NCBI GenBank assembly: GCA_013151445.1
Contig: JAADIG010000139.1
Span: 1 to 42,548, forward strand
Direction: 5' to 3'
Source of the DNA: Actinomycetota bacterium
Lineage (GTDB): Bacteria; Actinomycetota; Acidimicrobiia; Spongiisociales; UBA5794
Length of the DNA stretch: 42,548 nucleotides
The notes below the pieces were generated by a model. The model made no database searches. It was not told the origin of the DNA and was given only the letters and a program-made list of their open reading frames with translations. Below, one piece after another: positions 8,562 through 16,269 of the stretch (positions are counted from its first letter, which is position 1; each line of letters opens with the position of its first letter). The translations under genes and the position numbers were made by a program.

Positions 8562-9200
8562 CTACGGTGTAGCTCCGTATTTTGCCCGGTGTTGCTCCGC
8601 GGCGCTTGACATCCAATCGTCACGTTCGATTCGTCCGGGAAACGCATCCAATGCGGCAGTCACGTATGCGACGTCGTCTGGTTCGAAACGCGACACCTGA
8701 CGAAAGCTTGTGATATCCATGCTCTTGAGGAGGCGCTCCAACTTCGGACCGACTCCGTGAATGAGTTTCAGATCATCATCGACGCGGGCGTGGGCGCCCC
8801 TCGCACGAGCCGCGATTTCGGCCACCTGCATAATGGCAGTTTCCCGATCGGGTGGTACCTCAGGCGGTGTCGCCGTTGCTGCGAAAGTCGATGCTGCGAC
8901 GGATGTCCGCACCGCGCGAGATGGGGGCGATACCGACCGTATCTCCGACCCGAGAGTCTTCCGATTCCGAGACGCCAGCAGCGACGCACAGTCCTTGTGC
9001 CCAAGTTTCGCCACACCAAGTTTGGTATTCAACTCGTCTACTTGGGTTCGGAGCCCAACGATCAGGGCTTCGTTCTCAACATCCTGGTTGGTGTTTTCCC
9101 TTCGAATCCGGCCGACCACCCACCCGATGGCAGCCCCAACTACACCAGCGGTGAACATCCACCATACGATCTCCGCGATCGCATATCCCGCTCCACGCAC
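8562..9200 (-). CDS. Membrane-anchored helix-hairpin-helix protein
   Basis: A 212-residue protein. An N-terminal membrane segment with a glycine zipper (residues 13-31, WWMFTAGVVGAAIGWVVG) is followed by a short coiled coil (about 40-70), a low-complexity linker, and a C-terminal helix-hairpin-helix domain. That domain has the motif DDLKLIHGVGPKLERLL and ends with the typical GRIERDDWMSSA segment. Such domains (COG3743-type, sometimes labelled flap-endonuclease-like) are thought to bind nucleic acid or mediate assembly, and catalysis is unproven. The start is GTG, with GAGGAGGAG just upstream. Its first base is shared with the TAG stop of the preceding gene (TAGTG), so the two are translationally coupled. 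Confidence 0.75.
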   Translation of the reverse strand: MRGAGYAIAEIVWWMFTAGVVGAAIGWVVGRIRRENTNQDVENEALIVGLRTQVDELNTKLGVAKLGHKDCASLLASRNRKTLGSEIRSVSPPSRAVRTSVAASTFAATATPPEVPPDRETAIMQVAEIAARARGAHARVDDDLKLIHGVGPKLERLLKSMDITSFRQVSRFEPDDVAYVTAALDAFPGRIERDDWMSSAAEQHRAKYGATP

Positions 9201-9607
9201 TATTCGTCTCCTCCTCTCACCAGGGCACCATCGCGACCGTCCCTAACTGCGGTATTGCCCCACGGAATACCAAACGCCTCACCCTCAGATTCAAGATCGT
9301 GTTCGCTTCCCGATCCCTCGTCCGGAGTCACGATCGTCGCAGTCCTCACACCTCGCAGGTCGACCAGCCGTGCAATGACCTGTCGAAGTTCAGAACTATC
9401 CGTATCCCCAACGATCGACACATCACGTCCCTCCACGATGACTTCGTATTGATCCCCGACCGAGGCACTCGCTCGACCCTCGAGGTCGCCCTCTTCGTGC
9501 GGAATGACCCACAACAACGCTCCCACCGTTACGAACATCCATAGTGCTATCAACCACCACACCGCGCCGGATGACGAAACGCCACCCGTCGTATCCCTGT
9601 TTATCAC
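9200..9607 (-). CDS. Single-pass membrane protein with BON-like domain
   Basis: From the GTG at 9607 this is a 135-residue protein with one membrane span (AVWWLIALWMFVTVGALLWVI). An extracytoplasmic segment follows (YEVIVEGRDVSIVGDTD and onward) that resembles a BON/ArfA-type alpha-beta unit. The tail is acidic and probably disordered. GAGGGG seven bases upstream supports this start. The frame is also open to a GTG at 9676. The stop overlaps the start of the helix-hairpin-helix gene by one base, so both membrane proteins probably act together. The sequence just upstream is coding-like in two other frames, so this may be the C-terminal part of a longer protein whose frame is broken. Domain assignment is tentative. 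Confidence 0.55.
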   Translation of the reverse strand: MINRDTTGGVSSSGAVWWLIALWMFVTVGALLWVIPHEEGDLEGRASASVGDQYEVIVEGRDVSIVGDTDSSELRQVIARLVDLRGVRTATIVTPDEGSGSEHDLESEGEAFGIPWGNTAVRDGRDGALVRGGDE

Positions 9608-9810
9608 CGTCAACCCCTCGCTCAACACGGTCGCTCCGTAGCGCGACCGTGAACTGCTTGCCCACCCATGGGACACCCCGGCACGACAATAGTTCCCAGA
9701 TCTCCTCTATGCCCAGAATCCGGTAGTTCGCGGGGTCCCTGGTACTGATCGGACCCCTGGGCAGGCACTCCAAACCAGGCGGGGTCCGGTGCGTCCGGCT
9801 TGTGCGTCAC
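9608..9810 (-). pseudogene. Coding-like fragment, apparently frameshifted, upstream of the BON-like gene
   Basis: From a GTG at 9810 the minus strand reads MTHKPDAPDPAWFGVPAQG with GC-rich third positions. Good coding character then continues one frame over as RDPANYRILGIEEIWELL and PWVGKQFTVALRSDRVE. Removing one G from the run at 9754-9757 joins these into one frame. Removing another from the GGG at 9584-9586 would join that product to the BON-like membrane gene, giving one protein of about 200 residues. I recognise no family for this part. Either two overlapping genes exist, or one gene is broken by two homopolymer indels. Evidence is compositional only. Confidence 0.3.
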
Positions 9811-9820
9811 ACCTCGCCAG

Positions 9821-9826
9821 TACCCT
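9821..9826 (+). promoter_or_regulatory. Putative -10 box of the UvrD2-like gene (leaderless)
   Basis: TACCCT, then seven bases (TGGTTTC), then ATG at 9834. No ribosome-binding site is present. Confidence 0.5.
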
Positions 9827-9833
9827 TGGTTTC

Positions 9834-12630
9834 ATGACCATGTTCGCCCCAGCCACGCTTGGTCGTGGCATCGTCGTTGCGCCCGGCACACCACCGCCAG
9901 AGCCGTGGACCGAGGCGCCACGGTCAACAGTCAGCACCGCGACGCTGAACAACCCGAAAAACTTACGCACACTCATTGATACCCTGCACCGATACTGGGT
10001 CTCCCGCACCCCTCACGTCATCGAATGGGACTGTGAAGCCACGGCGCTTGGTACCCACGAAACCGACGAACGAGCCGTCTACGAACTGCCGACAGAGTGG
10101 CTCCCCCCGCTGGAGCGCCTCCGATTCCTCTGTTTCTCCAACAACTATGACGCCCGGACAGGAGAAGCAGTTTGGTGGTGGACGGCAAAGGCCGCCCACC
10201 TCATCACCTGCTCGCCATCGAACACTGCCGATGTGGTCGTCGATGGGGTCGACATGTGGATCGACGGTGGGCCACGGCAGACCTTCGACCTGGTGCTCAA
10301 CCATCCGGTCGTATCCTACGAGTCCATCGAACTCGCAAGACCACGAGTACTGCCCCAACGCGTTGCTGTCACCGGCGCCCTGGCCACAGATCAGCGAGAA
10401 GCCGTTGAACATGGCGCGGGCGCCGCCCGAATCATCGCTCCGGCAGGTTCGGGCAAAACACGCACCCTCACAGAGCGCCTCCGTTACCTACTCGAAGAGC
10501 TGGGTGTCGAAGCGGAGATTGTGACCGCCCTGGCGTACAACGACCGGGCAGCGGCAGAACTGCGGAACCGGCTTGGTGTCGATCGCAGCCTGGCGCGCAC
10601 TATCCATTCGCTTGGTTGGGAGATTCTCCGCGCGGCCCGCCCCGGATTAGACCTCATTGGTGAGATGGACGTGAGGCGGGCATTGGAGCGCTTTGTTTCT
10701 GTGCCTCGGCGCTCCAACACCGATGCGATCGGCCCGTACATCGAGGCGCTTGACCGAGTCCGGTCGGGGCTCGTCAACCCTGAAACGGTGGAGTCCGAAC
10801 GCGACGACGTACCCGGATTTGCTGCCGCATTTGAGCCATATCGAGAGTATCTTTACCGTCGCGGAGGGGTCGACCACGGTGAACAGATCTACGGCGCGAT
10901 CGAAGCTCTGATTCGTGACCCGGCCCTGCGAACCCGATGGCAGCAACGCTGCCGGCATCTCCTTGTCGATGAGTTCCAGGATCTCACACCGGCGTATCTG
11001 ATGCTTATTCGTCTCGTCGCTTCACCACAGCTCAACGTATTCGGTGTCGGCGACGACGATCAGGTCATCTACGGGTACGCCGGCGCCGATCCCAGCTTCC
11101 TGATCGACTTCGACACGTACTTCCCGAGTGCCGGCAAACACACGCTCTTGACGAACTACCGATCGCCGGGAGCGGTGGTCACCGCAACGATGAACCTGCT
11201 GTCATACAACAAACGTCGCATCAACAAGGAGATTTCGAGCACCGATGCCACCGCGGCCGCCGACTCGTTGCAGGTCCTCCGAGTGCCGACAGACACAATG
11301 GCGTCCGAGGCAGCCTCGCTCGTCGCCACATGGTGCACCGGCGGTGGATCACCCACCGACATCGCTGTCCTGGCTCGCGTCAACGCCGCGCTCCTCCCGG
11401 TGAAGGCAGCATTGGCGGATCTCGGTATATCGACGAACGACCAGCTCACCGCCCAGACGTTGCAGCGCACCGCGGCGCGAGCTCTGTTCGCCTGGCTGCG
11501 GGTGGCGATGCGGCCAGAGGCAATCTCCCGATCGGACCTGCTTGAGATCGTGCGGCGGCCATCACGAGGGTTGAACAGGCTCACCGCAGAATATGCGCCG
11601 CGACGACGCTTCGGTCTCAACGATCTTGGGCGTATCCGAGGCCAGCTTGACGACAAACCAGCACGTCGATGGGACGAATTCCTCGACGACATCACGACGA
11701 CCGTGGCTATGGCCCGCAGCGGTGATGCGTTGGCCACGGTGCGCCATATCATCACCCACGTGGGCCTTGCGACGTCGGCGGGTGGGCTCGACCACGGGCG
11801 AACGAACGCCGCGCGGCCAAGCCACACACGACCTCATCGCCATCGAGCGAGCCGCCAGTATCCACCGCGATCTGGACAGCTTTGCATCGTGGTTGACGGA
11901 TGCTCTCGACCAGAAATCAGACCCGGCCGGTGTCGTGCTGTCGTCGGTGCATCGCGTCAAGGGCATGGAATGGCCCCAGGTAGTCGTGTTCTCGGCAGAC
12001 GCCGGGTCGGTCCCGCACGCGCTATCGGACGATCATGAGGAGGAGCGGCGCGTGTTTCACGTCGCGATCACGCGCGGTATCGACAAGGTGCACATCTTCG
12101 CCGCCGCGGAACGGCCGTCACCCTTCCTCCGCGAACTGACAAGAAAGCTGGTGCCAGGTGACCGCGCCGTCGCACCAAAACGATCGAGCAACGCGATTCC
12201 CAAACGGAGCTCTCGATCCACCAAGAAGGTACCAGTCACGGGTGACCGGGTATGGGTGTTTGGCTACGAGGCAACGGTGACCGGTGTGTCCGGAAGTACT
12301 GTTGAAATTCAACTCGACGGTGGCTCACAGATGGACGTGAAGACAACCGACATTCGCAAGATTCTTCCCCGAGTTGTCACCCACGGACCGAGAAACGAGA
12401 CCGTCGTCGACACCCTCAAGGCGTGGCGGCTGGAGACAGCGCAAGGCCTCTCCGTGCCCGCGTACGTAGTTCTTCACGACAGGACGATTGATGAAATCGC
12501 TTCGGTGATGCCGATGGACGAATCCTCACTGTTGTCGATCCAGGGCATCGGCACATCCAAACTCGAACACTACGGGGATGACCTTCTCAGGATCGTTGAA
12601 GAGGGCCGCGAAGATCCAGGCGAGGAATAG
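9834..12630 (+). CDS. UvrD2-like superfamily I DNA helicase with HRDC tail, interrupted by one frameshift
   Basis: A UvrD/PcrA-type 3'-5' DNA helicase for DNA repair, about 930 residues if the frame is restored. Part one has motif I APAGSGKT (about 202-209), motif II LLVDEFQDLTPAYL, motif III GDDDQVIYGYAGAD and motif IV LTNYRSP. Near 11,786 the frame changes: the first frame runs into non-coding character and stops at 12,038, while coding continues +1 with motif V SSVHRVKGMEW and motif VI EERRVFHVAITRG. A C-terminal HRDC-like domain (about the last 75 residues) matches mycobacterial UvrD2. Dropping one G from GGG at 11,784-11,786 reads smoothly through. About 190 residues precede motif I, whereas UvrD2 starts almost at it. 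The frameshift may be a sequencing error or a real lesion. Confidence 0.8.
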
Positions 12631-12722
12631 CCGCTACTGGTCGCCGGGGAGGGAACACCCCGAAGGAACATGTGCAGACCCATGTCGATTCTCGTGGTCG
12701 ATGATCGTTGGCTTGCTGACAT

Positions 12723-12739
12723 GACCGCACGGTGCGGTC
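12723..12739. promoter_or_regulatory. Perfect palindrome upstream of the YciI-like gene
   Basis: GACCGCAC-G-GTGCGGTC is a perfect 8-bp inverted repeat with a one-base centre, 28 bp before the YciI-like ATG and 93 bp after the helicase stop. It has the geometry of an operator for a dimeric regulator. As RNA the one-base loop is too tight for a good terminator. No regulator gene is adjacent. Confidence 0.35.
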
Positions 12740-12767
12740 GGGAGAAACCTCTAACGAAAGGTCCACC

Positions 12768-13085
12768 ATGGCAAACTACTTGTTGGCCTATTCAGGCACA
12801 ACACCCCCGGAATCAGAAGAAGGTATGGCGAACGTCATGGAAGCCTGGGGTGCCTGGTTCGGTGCACTCGGGCCCGCCATCGTCGACGGGGGTGCCCCCA
12901 CCGGAGAAGCACGCACAATCAAGGGCGACTCGGTGTCACCCGGCGGCGGCGTTCACCCTCTGAGTGGCTACTCAGTTATCTCCGCCGACTCGATCGACAC
13001 CGCGGTGACACTCGCCAAGGGTTGTCCAGTGCTCGCCGACGGTGGCACCGTCAACGTGTACGAGGCTGTCGCTATCGAAATGTAG
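12768..13085 (+). CDS. YciI-like (YCII/DGPF-related) small protein
   Basis: A 105-residue cytoplasmic protein resembling the YCII/DGPF superfamily, a ferredoxin-like alpha-beta fold often found with ECF sigma factors or in catabolic clusters. The pattern is MANYLLAYSG, then a helix, then GPAIVDGGAPTGEA, SGYSVISADSIDTAVTLAKGCPVLADGGTVNVYEA; the last part matches the family's ADS-x-EEA-x-x-x-A-x-x-CP and final YE. No catalytic role is established. AAAGG eight bases upstream supports the start. It stands alone between the helicase and a convergent gene. Confidence 0.75.
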   Translation: MANYLLAYSGTTPPESEEGMANVMEAWGAWFGALGPAIVDGGAPTGEARTIKGDSVSPGGGVHPLSGYSVISADSIDTAVTLAKGCPVLADGGTVNVYEAVAIEM

Positions 13086-13176
13086 GCAGCGCACACGCGA
13101 GACGAATATCGCCCCAGGGTCGTCCTGACCCGAGATTATCCTGACCCGGGCACTGACCGTACCGATCGGTGCCATC

Positions 13177-13210
13177 GGTGAAGACCGCCATCACCGTGGC
13201 GGTCTTCACC
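13177..13210. terminator. Bidirectional hairpin terminator
   Basis: GGTGAAGACCGCC and GGCGGTCTTCACC form a perfect 13-bp stem around an 8-nt loop (ATCACCGT). It lies between the stop of the YciI-like gene and the convergent stop of the surface-protein gene. No T-run follows, as is common in high-GC actinobacteria. Confidence 0.7.
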
Positions 13211-13217
13211 TATCGGG

Positions 13218-15557
13218 TTACTCGCAGGGTCCAGGCGGGTTTGCCTTCTCCCACGCAGCGAGCGCCTTGGTGGACTGCACAATCTTGCCGCGTCCGCGCG
13301 CCGCCAGTCTGCTGATCTCGCGTGTGGTCTTGTATCTCTCGCGGTCTCCCTTGCGGCTGTAGGGTCCCCTGTCTTTGGCGGAATCCTTCTCGAGGTTTCC
13401 AACGGTGTAGACATTCACCCGGGTGACACATTCCCACATCGCCCCGCGGCACTCCCAGATCTGCGTCGGCTGGATAGAGACCACTTGATAGAAGTACGCC
13501 GGACGCATGTATACCGTGACGTTGTCGTCCATCCACTCCGTGATCTTGCCAGCGACAAGCGCCCCCAGGTTCGCCGCGGCGGCGAGACCAACGGCGATAG
13601 CCTCCGGCAGACTCGTCGGGACGCTCGGAATAACCTCGGCTGCCCCAAGCCCGGTGACAGTCCCCGTCACACCGTCAAGCGACCCCTTCACTATTTTCCC
13701 GGTCTGGAACGACGAGGCGGCCGAAGCGATGCTCTTGCCAGAACCGGCACCACCCAGAATGTTGCCGATCGTACCGAGTGTCATCCCGGCGCTCTTCAAA
13801 CCGGCTGTCATTGCCTTGCCATGTTCGTGTGATCCGTGTTTCGATGCGTCGTCGATCGTCACGATGACATCAAAGTCCGTATACAACTTGAATTTCACTG
13901 CCGGTCCGATCGGGACCGTCACCGGATCCGGCTGCCCCTTCGCGTCGCATCCGGTGTTCTTGCGTGGTTCACTCGACACCGGCGGGGTGTAAACGGACGG
14001 CGGTGATGGTGGGGTCGTTGGCGGCGTGCCACCCCCGTCATCGGGTGGTTTTGGTGGTTCCGGGGGCGGTGGTGGCGGAGCTGTTGCAGCTTCAACGCAG
14101 GCCTCGTATTCGGCGCGCGCCGCTTCCTCAGCTTCAAGCGCTGCGTTGTAGGTTGCGAGACGGCGCTCAACATCCTCGTTGGCGCGCTCGACTTCCCACT
14201 GCGCATCGGCAATCGGCTCGACAAGCCCATCGATCAACTCCTGGAGATCGTCATACTGGATGAGCTGGCCATCGAGCTTGACCATGTCGAGCCCGCCGGA
14301 ACCACCCCGCGGACCGCTCTGGGCCTGGAGATACTCATCCCGGGTCGCCTCCATCTCCATGAGGAAGAGCTGCCGAGCCTGAAAATTCTCATACGCGGAA
14401 CCGAGGAACTCCTCGGCGGTCTCACGTTGTCTGGTGAGGTCCTTCCACTTTGCCAGCAGCGGATCACAGTCCTTCACCGGCGACTCCTCGTCGTCCTTCT
14501 TGGTGAAGATGAGCAACGCACCACCAATGCCTACGATACCGATCCCGATCGGTATCCAGGGGAATGATCCCCCCGTGCCATCCTCGCCCGTGCCATCCTC
14601 GCCCGTGGCAGGATCGTCGCCGGGGGAAGTGATGGTCGTCGCTGGCGGTGGTGTCGTGGTCGTTGTTGTCGTAGTCGACGTTGTCGTTGTGGTCGCGACC
14701 TCGGGGATCGAGAGTGGGATCACGGGTGGAAACACGACGAGATCGTCGATGGTTCGCGGCACCGGTGGGTAGGCATTGATGACCGAGAGGCACGTCTCAC
14801 AGGCGCCGTAGGAACCATCGTGTACGTGGGAGCCGAACGCCCAGCGCATTTCGCCGTCGCCGCCATTGGCGATCAGTGTGTTCAAATCGACGGCGGCGAT
14901 CATCCAATCGGGACCGGCAGCAAAGAAACCAGAAAAAGGAACGGACGCAAATTCGTTGTTTGCATCGATGAGTTCAACGAACGGGGCTTCTCCTGGTTGC
15001 ATCTTGGCACTGAGGATCAGCGACCCGCCCTGCCAGGTATCGCCGGGGAATGCATCGATCGCCTCCCACCCAGGGGAACCCTCGAACCCGACGACAAAAT
15101 CGATTTGGACAAACCGGTCGACACCGCCTTCGCCTTCATCAACCGAGGTGCCAAGATTGGGGTCACGGCCCGAGAAGAACATCGCCATCGGTACCTCGGG
15201 TAACGACTCGCCGCTCCCAGTAGCAAAAATGGTCGCTTCGCCTCGAATGACATCGATGGTGTTGCCAAATCCAACAGTTCCGGGATCGAATATGCCAGCA
15301 CCCACAACGTCGGGTTGGGCATACGGGGCATCGTTCCTTCCAAGTGTCGGTACCCCGCGAATATCATTGGCGTAGCGGTATGCGGTCCCCTCGGGTAGGG
15401 CATTGAGCAGGTCGGCAACGTTCACCGGCGAATTCACTGCCCAGTCTGTCTGATCGATAACCGAGATCGGTGTCGGTGTATCTTGAGAGGATTGGGCTCC
15501 TGCGATTCCCGAGACCCCCAAGACAAACACCGCGATCGCGGCTCCGATTCGTTTCAC
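13218..15557 (-). CDS. Large secreted, membrane-anchored protein of unknown function
   Basis: About 779 residues from a GTG preceded by GGAAGGAAG. A signal peptide (MKRIGAAIAVFVLGVSGIAGA) leads into an extracellular domain of roughly 260 residues with a few Cys, including the pair CETC. A Thr-run and Pro linker follows (around 290-310), then acidic Gly repeats (GEDGTGEDGTGG), then one membrane span (PWIPIGIGIVGIGGALLIF) and a KK stop-transfer. Beyond it are a charged coiled coil (about 370-490), a Pro-rich linker, and a C-terminal domain with Gly/Ala-rich amphipathic segments and four Cys. I recognise no family. The order signal-ectodomain-linker-TM-coiled coil suggests a surface sensor or envelope scaffold, which is inference only. 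Confidence 0.75.
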   Translation of the reverse strand: MKRIGAAIAVFVLGVSGIAGAQSSQDTPTPISVIDQTDWAVNSPVNVADLLNALPEGTAYRYANDIRGVPTLGRNDAPYAQPDVVGAGIFDPGTVGFGNTIDVIRGEATIFATGSGESLPEVPMAMFFSGRDPNLGTSVDEGEGGVDRFVQIDFVVGFEGSPGWEAIDAFPGDTWQGGSLILSAKMQPGEAPFVELIDANNEFASVPFSGFFAAGPDWMIAAVDLNTLIANGGDGEMRWAFGSHVHDGSYGACETCLSVINAYPPVPRTIDDLVVFPPVIPLSIPEVATTTTTSTTTTTTTTPPPATTITSPGDDPATGEDGTGEDGTGGSFPWIPIGIGIVGIGGALLIFTKKDDEESPVKDCDPLLAKWKDLTRQRETAEEFLGSAYENFQARQLFLMEMEATRDEYLQAQSGPRGGSGGLDMVKLDGQLIQYDDLQELIDGLVEPIADAQWEVERANEDVERRLATYNAALEAEEAARAEYEACVEAATAPPPPPPEPPKPPDDGGGTPPTTPPSPPSVYTPPVSSEPRKNTGCDAKGQPDPVTVPIGPAVKFKLYTDFDVIVTIDDASKHGSHEHGKAMTAGLKSAGMTLGTIGNILGGAGSGKSIASAASSFQTGKIVKGSLDGVTGTVTGLGAAEVIPSVPTSLPEAIAVGLAAAANLGALVAGKITEWMDDNVTVYMRPAYFYQVVSIQPTQIWECRGAMWECVTRVNVYTVGNLEKDSAKDRGPYSRKGDRERYKTTREISRLAARGRGKIVQSTKALAAWEKANPPGPCE
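14575..14609 (-). repeat. 15-bp in-frame tandem repeat
   Basis: The unit GTGCCATCCTCGCCC (plus strand) occurs twice exactly, at 14575-14589 and 14590-14604, followed by a partial third copy. It encodes the GEDGT repeats of the linker before the membrane span. Copy number could vary between strains. Confidence 0.7.
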
Positions 15558-15635
15558 GTGCACTTCCTTCCTTCGCACACAGCCAATGTAGCGATAAGAA
15601 CTACTCCGCGTAGGCGGTCGACACCGGAGCGCGAG

Positions 15636-16217
15636 TTAGTCGTCGAACTCTTCACGCAGACGAACCGGAGAGCCCTGGTTGGGGAACTTGCCCTCAACGC
15701 CGTCGTAGAACTCCCGGAACTTGTCCATATCGGCGGAAATGTCGCCGGTGAGGTAGATCTCCGGACCGACGGTGGCGACCTTATTGGCGTAATCGACCGA
15801 TGTTGGCACCACCGGAATCCCTGCCGCAAATGCTATGTGATAGAACCCGCTGCGCCAGTACTCGGTCGCCTTGCGGGTCCCCTTTGGCGCAACAACCAAG
15901 GTGATGTCGTCCTTCTTTTCGATCGCGGCGACCATCTGTTCGACCATTCCCTGGCCACTGTCCCGCTGAACGGGGAGTATGTATCTGCCCATGAACCATC
16001 CAAAAGGGGGTTTCACGAGTGTGTGCTTTCCGATGGCCATTGCGGGCATACGGAATTTCTTGATCACGGCAAGAAACAGGAGGAAGTCCCAGTTCGACGT
16101 GTGTGGGGCTCCAAGAGCGACATACTTGCGGGCGACCGGCCGTTCACCGACGAACGACCAACCGCGAGCTTTCATGAACCATAAACAGAGTGTCTTCACC
16201 CGCTCATGCTCGCTCAC
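15636..16217 (-). CDS. Small PlsC-like acyltransferase
   Basis: A 193-residue protein of the glycerolipid/1-acyl-glycerol-3-phosphate acyltransferase superfamily. The catalytic HX4D motif is HTSNWD (H39, D44). The second block FMGRYILPVQRDSG and third block LVVAPKGTRKATEYWRSGFYHIA correspond to the acceptor-binding motifs (usually EGTR, here KGTR). A proline block, GIPVVPTSVDY, follows. There is no membrane anchor and it is shorter than PlsC (about 240). The same short form occurs in lysophospholipid acyltransferase-like proteins of unknown substrate. The start is GTG without a clear ribosome-binding site. It lies 52 bp downstream of the Rieske-ThDP gene on the same strand and may share its transcript. 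Confidence 0.8.
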   Translation of the reverse strand: MSEHERVKTLCLWFMKARGWSFVGERPVARKYVALGAPHTSNWDFLLFLAVIKKFRMPAMAIGKHTLVKPPFGWFMGRYILPVQRDSGQGMVEQMVAAIEKKDDITLVVAPKGTRKATEYWRSGFYHIAFAAGIPVVPTSVDYANKVATVGPEIYLTGDISADMDKFREFYDGVEGKFPNQGSPVRLREEFDD

Positions 16218-16269
16218 TGCGCCGAATCATGTCAAGCGTGCCGACGATGCTCGCATCACGGGGACACCT

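Noticed and set aside
14650-14705. GT-rich low-complexity tract that looks like a microsatellite
   Set aside because: It is fully explained as the codons of the Thr-run linker in the surface protein.
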